Positions 1-12,200 of a stretch of DNA of 64,000 nt are shown here, piece by piece. Positions within the stretch are counted from its first letter, which is position 1. Each line of letters starts with the position of its first letter. The DNA comes from Cycas panzhihuaensis (taxonomy: Eukaryota; Cycadophyta): positions 114,149,741 through 114,213,740 of the forward strand of contig CM041465.1 of the NCBI GenBank assembly GCA_023213395.1. The letters are read 5' to 3'. The position numbers were made by a program, and so were the translations under genes. The notes below the pieces were generated by a model, which was not told where the DNA came from, made no database searches, and saw only the letters and a program-made list of their open reading frames with translations.

Positions 1-44
1 AGAGTATCGAAAACATTCAAATGATCAGTAATTTTTATACCTTC
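1..44 (-). pseudogene. Copia D' gag fragment, left of the element A insertion
   Basis: This is a short piece of a Ty1/copia gag on the minus strand. It matches 50320-50362, the same part of the D gag. The matching reading frame resumes at 45671, on the far side of element A, so 1-44 and 45671-46019 are one gag split by A. Bases 40-44 (CCTTC) are one copy of the A target duplication. The rest of the element D' lies left of the window. Confidence 0.85.
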
Positions 45-3000
45 TATTTCTCGGCTACTGGGAATGGGTTTTTGACTAGTCGACACAAGTAAGTATAGGT
101 ATGCTTCTATCCTTTACCTTTACCACTTCTCTAGAAAGGTAAATTGAAGTGTCCTTTCATTGCATAGCTTACTGATACATTTGAGTGATCATCTTGCATC
201 TATTACTTAATCATATTTCTTGATACACTTTTAGCCTATGATGATTTGTGGGACATGCATCCCTATGGCACTCCATAACCCTCTTATGCACCTCCATGTT
301 TTCCTAAGCATCACTTAGCCTGTGTGATCTATCACACCCCCTTGCCACATTGCAGCCCTTAGCATCCTACTAAGTGTGATTAGTACATCTGTATTCCAGT
401 TACTAGTTTCGTAGGAACCTTATCACTCTGGTACCCCATTTGGTTTAGGTCATCCTCTTTATATGACTATCCCCAGCCACCTGGACAAAGGGCCAACCCC
501 TCTTAGGCTTGGGATACCCTTCCTTAGGGATCCCAGGCACCTATTTCTGTCTTGTTTTTGCTTCTATCACTGCACCATGGCAAATGTCGTGGTACCACCT
601 TAAACTTTGCGGTACCGCGAAGTTTGCCATAGGACAACTGTCATAAAATATTTTTAAAATCTACCGTGGTAATTTTTACTTTTTTCACAAAATTTCCACG
701 TGTCTTAGACACCCCTTGAGTCCTACCCTAACCCTAATCATCCATTCAAGCTAGGGTTAGGTATAAAGCCCAAAAGAACTTAATTTTCTATCTCTTCTTC
801 CACCTACTTTCCTCTCTTCTTCTTCTTTCACAAGAAGTTTTCTATAGGAACACCCTGCAATACTTGAGTTCCCTATGCTCCAACCTAAGATTTGTCCTCT
901 TTAGCTTAGATCCATATTAGTAGGATCTCCAACAAGATTCTCCAAGTAAGGATACACTTCAAGTGTCGCCTCCATGCCCTATCAATGAGTTTCAGCAAGT
1001 TTGTCTTAAAGTTTCATTGCTCTTCTAAGAATCTACTTGTGAGCATCATAGATCTGCCATTTTCTACTAGTTTCTTAGGCATACCTATCTCTAATCTAGG
1101 CCATCAGGTATCATCTCATATTTCCTCCATTTTATCCCTTTTAAACTTTCTTAAAAGAGATTAGATTATTTGGGATATCTTTCTTTTTCCAGCTTTCCAG
1201 TACATATAGGAGGCAGTCCCTCCATTTCTTTCTTTCTATCCACATCATCTTCCTAACCTCTCCTAGTTTCTCCAAGGAGGTTGTGACGAGAGGACCTCAA
1301 AAAGTGAGAGAAAGAAACTAAGGCAGGTTTCATACCCAACTAGGCCTTCTCCTCAAGGGCAACCCCCCTTCTCCTCTTTCCTCTCCTCCACTTGTGCCTT
1401 TCTTGAGCTACCACGAAGCTTCTAAAAGTAGGCCAACATTGGATATTAGCATACGTAGCCCCTTATTGTGCTATTTCTAGGCCTGAGTGCCTCAATTGAG
1501 TAGATTTTCCAATAACAAGTAGTGTCTCATATCCACCTTAGGTCTTGGACTAATTAACATTGCAATTTACTACACATAGCAATACTTGCAATATAAACAA
1601 TATTTGTAAACCTCATGTTATTTATCTCTCTTATTATTTGCTGATATTAGGCTATCCCAACCTACTGTATCCTATGCCCAGTGGCAGCGTAGAGGTGCAC
1701 TTGTTAGAGGGTTAGCCATTCCAAGGCTAACCATCTGCATCCCTTGTCTTGTGTTATTGGCTTTGAGGAGATTTGGAGTTATTCTCTGGTTGGAAGTTTA
1801 CTTGTCTTGATAATGCTTTAACTTACGATATTTTTAGCATTTTACAGCTATATATATATATATATATTTACTTGGAATTCTAGAAGCCCCTTGGAAAAGG
1901 GTAGAAAACCTTTGTGATTATAGGTTTATCATGCCATTCGTGGAGAAGGATAAACTGCTACAATCTGGGTACATTTCTTTGCTTTTCTTTTCCTTGGTCA
2001 TTTTAACTTTTAGCATAGTTCCTTTTCTTTTACCTTTCTTACTTTCTTCGTCTTGCTTCAGGGAAGGTAAGGAAGCCCCTACACTACCTATATGTTGGGA
2101 GAAGGAAAAGAAGAAGTGGGTGCAGTGCAAGATGATGACTTCGCTTCAGCCACACTATTTTCCAGATACTCTGCCTCCCTTTTGTAGATTTTTTCTCTAC
2201 TTTAAGTTTATGTGTTTATATGATAAGAACGTAAAAGGAAAAGATAAAAGGGAACCAATTTGTACCATCCATTTGCATATGCACACTAGCTTGCATTTTA
2301 GGAAAGAGAACAAGATAGGAGATATTCCCTTTCCTCTTTTTGTTTGATTGTATACAACCTCCTAGGGTTTGCATTATTGCCATGCATCTTATGTGTTAGA
2401 TTAGTTTACCTCTCTTGTCCCCTTTCCTTTTGTTTAAACTAAAAAGAGAGCAAGGCTTTATATTAGAGAGAAAATGAGAGAAAGTATATTCATTATCTTT
2501 TATATATACACTTCCTTTATCTCTTGTTTGCATACATAACTGATTAGACATTGTTTCACTATTGTATATAGAAGGTAGACTCCTTCATCCATAGGATGGT
2601 GGAAACTACTTCTGCCATCGTTCTTTGCTCCTATAAAACTCATATAGGTGGGTTGGTTCAAGGAGGATTCATCCTCTAAGACCTCCTCCTCTAACCTCAT
2701 CACATTCGTACCAATTTAGCAATCCCAAAACTCTCTGCTTTGGGTTGGTCTTGTACGAGAGGTGATTACCTAACATCATCTTTACGAGCATGTACCTCCT
2801 ACTACTTACCTATATATATCCTATCTATATCCCTTTGTCATCCAGGAGGATCTACTTCTTCATTGGGTCTTGCCCTTCCCTTTGAGCCATCCAAGGATGG
2901 GAAGACCTACATTTTGAGGTTACTCAGGAAACTAAAGATATCCCTCACTTGTGTTGCCCAAAAACTGAAACTAAGTTACCTAGAGGAAGTTGTGTGCCAT

Positions 3001-3149
3001 TCCTGGGTTCCGAACCTACGTTTCTATGCATGGATGCCCAGTGTAGGTGTTTCCCTTTACTTGTTGGATTGACCCTTTTACTCTCGAGCCTTCTATTGAC
3101 CAACTTAATCATAACCGGGTGTAGTTACCATCCCATAGATATGATTCTA
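45..3149 (+). repeat. 5' LTR of element A (family LTR1)
   Basis: This 3,105-bp LTR starts TATTTC and ends GATTCTA. Its partner at 42589-45665 starts TGTTTC and ends GATTCCA, so both terminal dinucleotides here have suffered a C-to-T type change. It contains a TATAAA box at 762-767, a (TA)n run near 1851-1867, and several spurious open frames such as 1931-2347 that are not kept in the other LTR copies. The B LTRs (4644-7718 and 24015-26695) belong to the same family. Confidence 0.9.
727..767 (+). promoter_or_regulatory. LTR1 core promoter: TATA box behind a telomere-like inverted repeat
   Basis: CCTAACCCTA at 727-736 and its exact reverse complement at 752-761 form a 10-bp stem, followed directly by TATAAA at 762-767. 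A hairpin-plus-TATA arrangement recurs in the 3' LTR of A, in the B LTR (TATA complement 6994-6999), in solo LTR2 (41157-41162) and in the E LTR (56181-56186). The conserved spacing suggests this is the retrotransposon promoter; transcription itself is inferred. Confidence 0.6.
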
Positions 3150-3170
3150 CTAGTGACCATACTAGGGACC
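3150..3170 (+). promoter_or_regulatory. Primer-binding site of element A
   Basis: The bases just after the 5' LTR read CTAGTGACCATACTAGGGACC. The same place in B (complement of 23994-24014) reads CTGGCAACCATATTGGGGACC. Allowing for C-to-T decay, both fit a TGGCGAC...ACTGGGGACC site, which resembles the primer-binding site I recall for Tat-lineage gypsy elements. Which tRNA it pairs with cannot be settled here. Confidence 0.55.
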
Positions 3171-3312
3171 TTCAAGTAAGGGAATTAGTCTTTCTCCCTT
3201 TCCTGTTAGTGCTACTACCTCTTAGTAGATTTCCCTTTTGATCTTGTTTGGAAACCCCTAATGTGTACACTACCTTGTTTCTCTTTTCTTCAAGCATATA
3301 AGCAAGACTTAC
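3171..3312 (+). other. Untranslated leader of element A
   Basis: This short leader between the primer-binding site and gag has no conserved frame. It matches the B leader on the minus strand at about 23852-23993. Confidence 0.5.
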
Positions 3313-4643
3313 ATGCGATGATTTTCATGTTGCTTATAAGGCTTACCTCCATTATTAGAAGAGCCCTCATATCATTCCCTTCCTACATCAGATCCTGATT
3401 CAATTATGGATGGATCTCTTTCAGATTGGGCATACCACACTTGTGTGTTAGATTCCCTTGAGCCACCTACTTCCTTCCAAGGGTCTGCCCAAGGAAGCAA
3501 AGATCCCATCTATTATCTGAGTGACTAGTAACACCCCCAATCTCACCATTCCTCTACTCATGGAGTAGAGCCTTCGTCTCCTTTGGAGTTTCACCACCAC
3601 CATGTTGACTCCTGTGAGGATAGTCCTATGGGGTCCACTTCATACAAGGCTCCTTCTACCTCTTACGATCAGGCGGATACCCCTCCTACCGATGTAGTAG
3701 AAGCCTTAAGCCAATGTTTCCAAGTTGCTCATCTCCAACCACACCCTAAGTGGTTTGAGAATGTCTTGAAAAGCATTGTGCTCCCTTCTTCTATATCTCC
3801 TTCACCTCGCTCATCTCATTTAGCTTCCTTACCCATGATGTGCTTGCCTCTCATCTCGTCCTCCTCTCCCCATGGTGTATGTTCCTTAAGGACCACTTAG
3901 GGTATGTCTTCTTCTCAACTTAGGTTGAGCATGCCCCCATCTAGTCAAATGACTAGTCCTCCTCCCACCATCATTTACACATCGCCTACTAGACCTAGAG
4001 GACCCATGTGTCCCCCTACTTCTAGTCATGTGGGGTCCATCCCCACACACTCCCAATGCCAGCCTAGGGACCCTTCTCTTTATGTACCTCCCAATTACAC
4101 TACTCAACCATAGGGGCACAGTAAAGGGAACTCCCTACCTACTTATGGGGTCACGCCACCCATGGGCGGCCCATATGGGCAAAATCTAGTCCCTCACTCC
4201 TCCTTTCCACCATCCTATATGGAACTGGATATCGCGCCCTTGTAAGGAAGGCCAACTCCTTCCCAAGGCATTTTCCCTTAAGCTCCTTTTCAATAAGGAG
4301 CATTCCCTCTAGGAGGGATGGGTCTATTGCACCCATCTGCTCCTATGTAGGTTTCTTCGAATATGGGATTCATGCCTTCTCATCAAGCGGTGGAAGGACA
4401 ACATCCCCTTTTGAACCAAACTCTCTAAGAAGGATTTGGGCAAACTTGCTTGCCATCATTTCTAGCTTTCGTTGACCCTATGGTCTAGTCAATGGTACAT
4501 CCCTTTATGGACTATCGATCAACCCCCTTATTTATCGAGGCATTAAGAACTAACTTACCGCCTCACCCTCCTAAAGTCCCTAAATTTAATGGGACTTCAT
4601 CATAAAACCTAACAGAGCATGTTCATAGTTTCTCTATTGTATG
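3313..4643 (+). pseudogene. gag: Element A gag, N-terminal part, split by element B
   Basis: Gag forms the virus-like particle that packages the element RNA. One frame runs from an ATG at 3313 to the B insertion with only in-frame stops. The start was chosen because the same Met-Arg start is found at 23851 in B (minus strand). The first part is Ser/Pro/His-rich (for example EFHHHH at about 3586) and resembles the long, poorly conserved N-terminal region of Tat-type gags. The frame reaches the start of the core gag domain (RTNLPPHPPKVPKFNGT, about 4550-4600), then breaks at 4643 and resumes in phase at 26701. Bases 4639-4643 (GTATG) are the B target duplication. Not functional. Confidence 0.8.
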
Positions 4644-7600
4644 TGGAATCGTGTCTATGGGGATGATAACTATACTTGGTTAGGACTATTAATAGAAAGC
4701 TCCAGAGTGAAGGGGTTAATCTAACAAGTGAAAAGAAGCACCCACACAAGGCATCTGTGCATTAGAACACAGGTTCAAGACCCATAAATAGCACACAACT
4801 TCCTTGAGGTAACTTAGTCTTTGATTTTGGAAGGTAGCGCAAGTGAGGGATACACTCAGTTGCCTGGGTAACCTCAAAATAGGGGTCTTTCCACTCTTGG
4901 ATGGCCGAAAGGGGGAGGCAAGACCCAATAAGGAAGTGAATCCTCATGGAGGACTAAGGGATATAGATGGGATGTATGTAAGTATGTGGCGAGAGGTATC
5001 CGTTCGTAAGGGTAGTGTTGGAGAACCACCTTATGCATGAAACCAACCCAAAAGAGGGAGTGATAAGGTTATTAAGTTGGTGTAGGTATGATGGGATAAA
5101 AGGAAGAGGCCTTTGAGGACGAGTCCTCCTCGAACTAACCCACCCTAAGGGAGTATTTAATGGACAAAGAATAGTGACAGACAAAGTTCCCACCACTCTA
5201 TATGTGAGGGAGTCTAATCTCTACATGTAATAATGGGGTAGAGACTAGTTGTTTGTGTATGCAAATAAGAGGTAAGTGAGGCATATATGTGTAAAAGATA
5301 ATAAATACACTTTTTCTCTTGTTTTCTCTCAAAGATAAATCCTTGCTCTCATTTCACTTTAAGTAAGGAAAGGAGGAAGAGAAGAGATAAACTAATATAT
5401 CATACAAAATATATGATAATGCAACTGAATGGAGAGAGGGAAGGAGATATCTTCTATCGAACACTCTTTCCTAAAGTATAAGCTAATGTGCAAATGAATG
5501 ATGCAAGTTGGTTCTCTTTTACCTTATTCCTTTATGTTATTTTCATGTGAATATACAAACTAAAAGAAGTAAGAAAAGACCTACAAAAGGAAGGAGGCAT
5601 ACCTAGAAAGGTGATGCAGCTGAAATGAAGTTTCCATCTTATGCCACACTCACTTCTTCTTTTCTCTCTCCTAGTGCATGACTGACGTAGGGCTTTCCTT
5701 ACCTCCCCTAAAACAAAATGAAAAAAATAATAAAAACATAAAGGAAAAGGAACTATACAAAGGCTAAAGTAACCAAGGAAAAGGAGGCCAAGAAACATAC
5801 TTGGGTTGTTGCCATTTATCCTTCTCCACAAATGGCATGATAAACCTATAATCATAAAGTTTTTTGCCCTTTCCTGAAGGGTTACTAGAATATCAAGCAA
5901 ATATGTGTATATATGTAATTGTAAAATGCTAAAATGCTGCAAGTTAAAGTACTTCAAGTTAAGTGATCTTCCAAACTAAGAACAACTCTACATCTCTCAA
6001 AAACCAACAACACAAGACAAGGTATGGGGGAGGTTAGCATTGGAATGGCTAACCCTCCAACAAGTGTACCTCCATGTTATTATTATACACAGAAAATAAT
6101 AAGTTGGGATAGCCTAATGGTAGCAAATAATAGGGGAAACAAATAACACAAGGTTTACAAATGTTGCCTATATTGCAAGTGTGTTACGTACAATAAATTG
6201 CAATGTTAGCTAAGCCAAGACCCAAGGTGGATGAGGGACATTGTTTGGGGCTAGAAGAGCTTCCCAAGAGAGGTGTGTAGGCCTAAAAATAGTGCAACAA
6301 GGGGCTTCATATGCTAATATCCAATGCTAGCCAATTCCCAAAGACTCCCTAGTAACTCAAGAGAGGCACGAGTGGAAGAGAGGAAAGAGGAGAAGGGGGT
6401 TGCCCTTGAGGAGTAAACCTAGTTGGGTACAAAACCTGCCTTGGTTCCTTTCTCTTACTCTTTAGGATCCTCTCCCACAACCTCCTTAGAAAAAATTAGG
6501 AGAGGGCAAGAACATGAAGAGGGCAGAAAAAAAGAAAATTGAATGACTACCTCCTGTATGCATTGAAAAATAAAGAAAGGAAGGATATTCTCAATGATTT
6601 AACCTCTTATAAGATAGTTCAAATGAAAGAAATTAAACAACAATGAAATAATACCTATTGGACTAAGTAGAGGGTAGGTTAGCCCCTAAAAATAGTAGGA
6701 AATAACAGATCTGAGGTGCTTACAGGGGGGTCCTTAGGAGGATGCTGCAACCTAGAAACAAACTTGTTGGAACTTATTGAAAAGGCATGGAGGTGAAACT
6801 TGGAGTGAATCCTTACTTGAAGACATTTGTTAGTGAGCCTGCAACCATGGATCCAAGCTAAAGAGAGTGGATTTTAGGCTGGAGCATAGAGAACCCAAGT
6901 GTTGTAGGGCGTTCCTATAGAAAACTCCTATGGAAGAAGGAGAAGAGATAAGAGAGGGTGGAAGACGAGATGGAAAATGAGATTCTTTTAGGCTTTATAC
7001 CTAACCCTAGGTTGAATGGACAATTAGGGTTAGGGTAGGACTCGAGAGGTATCAAAGCCACATGGCAATTTCATGAAAAAAATAAAAATTGACACAACAT
7101 ATTTTTAAAAATGTTAAGTGATAGTTGCCTTATGGTAAACTTTGTGGTATCGTAAAGTTTACTATGGTACCGTGACATTTTCCATAGTGCAGTGATAGAG
7201 ACAAAAACATGACAAAAATAGATGCCTCATAGCCCTAAAAGAGGGTACCCTAGGCCTAGGAGGGGTTGGCCCTCTATCCAAATGGATGGGAATAGTTATT
7301 TGAAGAGGATAACCTAAATTAGATGGGGTACTAGAGCAACATGACTCCCGATAAACTGATAACTAGAATAAAGATGTACCAATCACACTTAGCAGGGTGT
7401 TAAGGGCTACGATGTGGCAAGGGGGGTGTGATGGATCACACAGGCTAGGCGAGGCTTAGGACAACATGGAGGTGCATAGGAGGGTTGTAGAGTACCATGG
7501 GGATGCATATCCAACTAATTGTCATAGGTTGAAAGAGTTCTAAGTAATATGACCAAGCAATAGATGCAAGATAATTACTTGAATGTATTTGTCAGCCATG

Positions 7601-7718
7601 CAATGAAGGGATGTTTCAGTTTACCTTTCTATAGAAGTAACAAAGGTAAAGGCTAGAAACATACCTATACTTACCTAAGTCGACTTGCCAAGAACCCATT
7701 CCCAATAGTTGGGAAACA
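4644..7718 (-). repeat. 3' LTR of element B (LTR1)
   Basis: The 3,075-bp LTR lies in minus orientation and, on the plus strand, runs from TGGAATC to GGGAAACA. It aligns along its length with the A LTRs in reverse complement. The TATA box is the complement of 6994-6999, next to the telomere-like inverted repeat (7000-7035). The open frame at 5532-5957 is not kept in its partner LTR. Confidence 0.9.
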
Positions 7719-8605
7719 CTACCTCCTTGGTAGCAGAGCCTTGCGGCTTGGAGGCATAATGCGATGACGAATACTAGCAACACAATATTAATAGCACATA
7801 TATATACAAATAATCATAACAATGGTGTGAGCCAAGGGTGACAATGAGTGTCATGGCAGAATACATTGGTGTAGAGGTAAGGGTGAGACAAAATAGGGGC
7901 CACCTATATGCCACCATATAGACAACAGGTAATGATAGAGGATGAGAGAGATGCCCCTATTATAAGAGTAGGATGGAATGGTGGTGAGGACCATATATAA
8001 GACCAAATAGATATCATGAATAAGGAGCTATGTATAGATACAAATCAAGGATGGGAACTAGTGAACGGGAAGGAACTAGTGGTAAAAAGGGCCCTCTAGG
8101 GTGCCAAAGATCGCTTAAGGAAGCAAAACGTGGTCCCAAATAGAGGGGACACTTCCTTTAGAAGCCCCAGAGGTATGAATAGGTAGTAAAAATGAATCCA
8201 AGATGGCAAAATGAGTGAAATGAGTATAAACTTGAGCATGCATAGGAGTGGCATGCGAAACGAGACAGACAGGGCCTCGCAGGGTCAAAGAGGAGGGTTC
8301 CATAAATGCACCCAAAGGGTCAGGAAAAAAAAGGAAGCCACAAAGGTGAAATGGGAGATGGATTGAGAAGGCAAAGGTGATCAAGGAAGAGAGATGGTCT
8401 CAAGGGCTGTTGCAATGAGAGAAACAAAAGAAGTATCCATCGGGGCCCCTGCCTATATAAGAAAAACTCGACAAAAATGGAATTCATTTTCACAGGCTCA
8501 TGAATGATTCAAAGCCCTTCTCCTTATATAGTGGAGCACTACCCATCCTTAGAGGCACACAAGGAGAGATCAGACCATTGGATCAGGTGCTGAGATAGCC
8601 AGTGA
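7719..8605 (-). other. B 3' spacer: polypurine tract, no RNase H, PMD promoter
   Basis: On the minus strand the bases next to the LTR read CTACCAAGGAGGTAG, the polypurine tract that primes second-strand DNA synthesis. The stretch to about 8050 matches A 42240-42580, and 8100-8600 matches A 38390-38900. The A segment between them, which holds the second RNase H, is missing. On the plus strand GCCTATATAAG at 8451-8461 is the TATA box of the opposite-strand PMD gene. Bases 8601-8605 (AGTGA) are the C target duplication. Confidence 0.7.
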
Positions 8606-9202
8606 TTAGGGTATTGTGACAACAATTATAGAGCTAAAACCATGGCATGTTTTCGGTGCAGTTTCCCTCCCTTATCTTTCTCGGGGGGTTCTAAGGGAGG
8701 TGAACCCCCTTGGTTTGAAAAGTGGGAGTGGAACGTCCCCTACCCAAAAAATTAACCATGTAAACCTTATCAAAATGTAAAAAGAATTAGGCTCGTTCGA
8801 TATAAATACCCTAGATTCTATGATTGAGATTTAAGTCTTGGATGTTCCTCTCATGTAGCCCATTTTAGGGCTTTTGTTGTGATGTAATGCAATGTAACTA
8901 TGAAGAGGGCAGTGGCTGATTGTTGTTCTTGAGAGCACTCTGTAACTGTGATGTACTACTTCTCCATTCTACAGTAATAAAGATTGATACCTTTCCTGTG
9001 TGGATGTTTCCCTAGCACACTGCTAGGGTTTTACCACGTTATATCAGGTGCACATGTAATGTTTGCCTTTTATTTTCTTGTTACTGTATAATCTTGGATT
9101 TTAGAACTTGCATGTAATTTTAAGTTTTGATTTCTATAACTAGTTGTAAGAATGCAATAGATCTTGGTGGCGGTTAAAGGGTTGGACCTTGTATTCTTAA
9201 CA
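8606..9202 (+). repeat. 5' LTR of copia C
   Basis: The 597-bp LTR aligns with 13245-13876. It contains TATAAATA at 8801-8808 and the poly(A) signal AATAAA at 8976-8981, both in the expected order for promoter and transcript end. The first two bases (TG) present in the 3' copy are missing. It ends TTAACA before the primer-binding site. Confidence 0.9.
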
Positions 9203-9204
9203 AG

Positions 9205-9217
9205 TGGTATCAAAGCC
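9205..9217 (+). promoter_or_regulatory. Primer-binding site of copia C
   Basis: TGGTATCAAAGCC, two bases after the LTR, is one change from TGGTATCAGAGC, the classic site complementary to the initiator methionine tRNA used by plant copia elements. Confidence 0.85.
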
Positions 9218-9273
9218 ACTCTTTTTTTTGCAGTGAGTTTACGAAGGTTTTGGTGTCAGTTTTTCTACACCAA

Positions 9274-12200
9274 ATGGCGAAACTAGTGAGTGCAAAGTTT
9301 GAGGTGGAAATATTCAATGGCAAGAATAACTTCGAGTTGTGGAAGCTAAAAGAGTATGATATTCTTGTACAATAGGGTTTGTACAAAGCTCTTGCAGGAA
9401 AATCAAAGAAACCTTCGAGGATGGATGATAATGAATGGGATGATTTAGATAAAAAGGCACTTAGCACAATATAATTATGCTTGGAAAATAAAGTTTTGTT
9501 TAACATCGCAGGGGAGTAGATGGCAGCAGGATTATGGACCCAGTTGGAAGGCCTATATATGACCAAATCAGTAACGAACTAAATCTACCTGAAGAGGCAA
9601 CTATACTCATTACAGATGAAGGAAGGTACAAAAATCGCTAACCATTTAAATATTTTCAATACTCTTATTTGTCAACTGACTAGTATCGATGTTAAAATTG
9701 AGGATGAGGATAAAGTAGTTACCCTATTATGCTCATAACCTAAATCCTAGGATAATATTGTCACCTTAATTAGTTTTAGCGCTATAGATGAATTGGAATA
9801 TGACTCTATTGTGAGTGATTTACTAATGGAAGAAGTGCAGAGGAAGTCTAGTCTTGAAACCTCCACATCAGAAGCCATGACAGTAAGGGGTATAATATTT
9901 GAGAAAGGACAAAACTCCAGGGATACATTAAGATCCAAGTCAAAGAGCAAAAAGAGTAAGCTCAGGTGTTGGCATTGTAATAAGACTAGTCACCTCAAGA
10001 AGGATTGTTACAAAAGGAAAGAGTTCCAGAGAAAGGAAGATCCTACCAAGGAGGCAAATTAGGTGGAGTCAAATCAAGGTATGGATGATGATATCTTGGT
10101 TGCTTATAATGTTTCTTATTATTACCATGATTGGTTATTAGATTCAGGTGCTTCACGCCACATGTGTCCACACAAGAGTTGGTTTTCATCATACCAACCT
10201 CTTGATGGTGGTGATGTGCTTATGGGAAATGAAGTTTCTTATAAGACTGTGGGCATTGGTAGCATTAGAATTCAGATGTTCGATGGGGTAGTCAAAATAT
10301 TAACTAAAGTTATACATGTACCTGATTTGAAAAGGAATCTGGTTTCCTTGGGTGAATTAGATTCGGGTGGTTTTAAGCATACAAGTTATGAAGGAGTCCT
10401 AAAGGTGTCAAAGGGCGCCTTGGTTGTTATAAAAGCCTTAAAGAGAGGAAATCTTTATATTTTAGTGGGAAGTACAGATGTCAACCAAGCAGTTATAGTG
10501 TCAAAGACTACAGAAGATCCAGCTCAGTTATGGCATCAGAGACTTGGGCACATGAGTGAGAGAGGACTTAAGGTGTTGATAAACCATAAGTTGCTTCCTA
10601 ACGTGTGGCTTTTAGATTTGACTTTCTGTAAACATTATGTTTTTAGAAAACAGTGTAGACTCAGGTTTAAAGTAGGGAGTCACACTAGTAAAGGCATTCT
10701 TCATTATATACATTCAAGTGTATGGGGACCAGCCCCTAAAATATCTTATGGAGGATCATTGTCTTTTGTCACTTTTATAGATGATTACTCCAGGAAGGTA
10801 TGGGTCTAGTTTTTGAAAAGGAAATCTGAAGTTTTTAATGTGTTTAAGCAGTTCAAGGCTTTAGTTGAAAACAGTACTGGTAAGATAATCAAATATTTAA
10901 GAACTGACAATAGAGGTGAGTTCAACTCCTTGGAGTTTGAGAACTATTGTAGAGAAGCTGGGATTGAAAGACACAAGTCCACTAGCTATACTCCATAGCA
11001 AAATGGCATTATTGAGTGCATGAATAAGACACTCTTGGAAAGAGCAAGAAGCATGCTAAGTAATGTAGGAGTAGAGCAAGGCTTGTGGGAAGAAGCTATT
11101 CAAACAGCTTGCTATCTGGTAAATAAGTTATTATCACTTGCAATAGATTACAAAATTCCTAAAAAGGTATGGACTGGACATCCATATGATTATTCAAATT
11201 TAACAGTTTTTGGTTGTGATGCTTATGCCTGGACTAACAAAAGTAAACATTCAAAGTTAGACCCAAAATCCAAGAGATATATCTTTGTTGGTTATGGTGA
11301 TAAGGATGGTGTGAAGGGATACAGGTTGTGGGATCCTACTACCCACAAAATCATCATTAACAGAGATGTCATATTTGATGAATCTCCCCTTGTAAAATCA
11401 GTCAGTGTAGAAGCTAAAATGAAATAGGAGCAGCAAGATGAACATCAACAAGTTAAGTTTGAAATGCAGCCATCTGTAGAATTAGAAGATCATGAAGATC
11501 TTTCTGAAGATGAATCAACAGTAGATTCACAGGAGTATGTGGACACTCCTCTGCCAACAGTTAGAAGATCTATATGAGTTAGTCATCCACCTGACATGTA
11601 CAACCCTTCTATTTCTATTGCTTTAGTTTCTAATGATGGTGAGCCCACATGTTATCAGGAAGCAGTTTATGATATCCATAGAGAGAAGTAGATAAGGGCT
11701 ATGCAGGAAGAGATAGATGCCTTGAAGAAAAATAATTCATGGGACTTGGTAGAACTTCCACATAGTAGGAAGAATATTGGTTGTAGGTGGGTTTCCAAAA
11801 AGAAAACAGATGTTGATGGAAAGGTTGATAAACACAGGGCAAGACTGGTGGCTAAAGGTTTCACACAGAAAGTAGGTATTAACTTTAATGAGATATTTTC
11901 ACTAGTTGTTAAAATTGTTTCAATTCGAGTGCTATTAGCATTGGTAGCTTCTCTCGAATTGGAGTTGGAGCAGTTAGATGTAAAAATAGCTTTTCTACAT
12001 AGAGATTTAGATGAGGAGATCTATATAGATCAACCAGAAGGGTTTGTACAAGATGGCAAGAAAAGACTTGTTTGCAGGCTCAGGAAATTATTATATGGTC
12101 TGAAGTAATCACCTAAGCAGTGGTACAAAAAGTTTGATGCCTTCATGGAGAGCCAAAATTTAAAAAGAAGTGAGTATGATCATTGTGTTTACTTTAAATT

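Noticed and set aside
725-761. Interstitial telomere repeat
   Set aside because: Only two or three ACCCTAA units, arranged as an inverted pair at a fixed place in each LTR.
1931-2347. 138-codon open frame in the A 5' LTR, and a 141-codon frame at 5532-5957 (minus) in the B LTR
   Set aside because: They lie inside LTRs, on opposite senses relative to LTR orientation or broken in the partner LTRs, and resemble no family. Chance frames.
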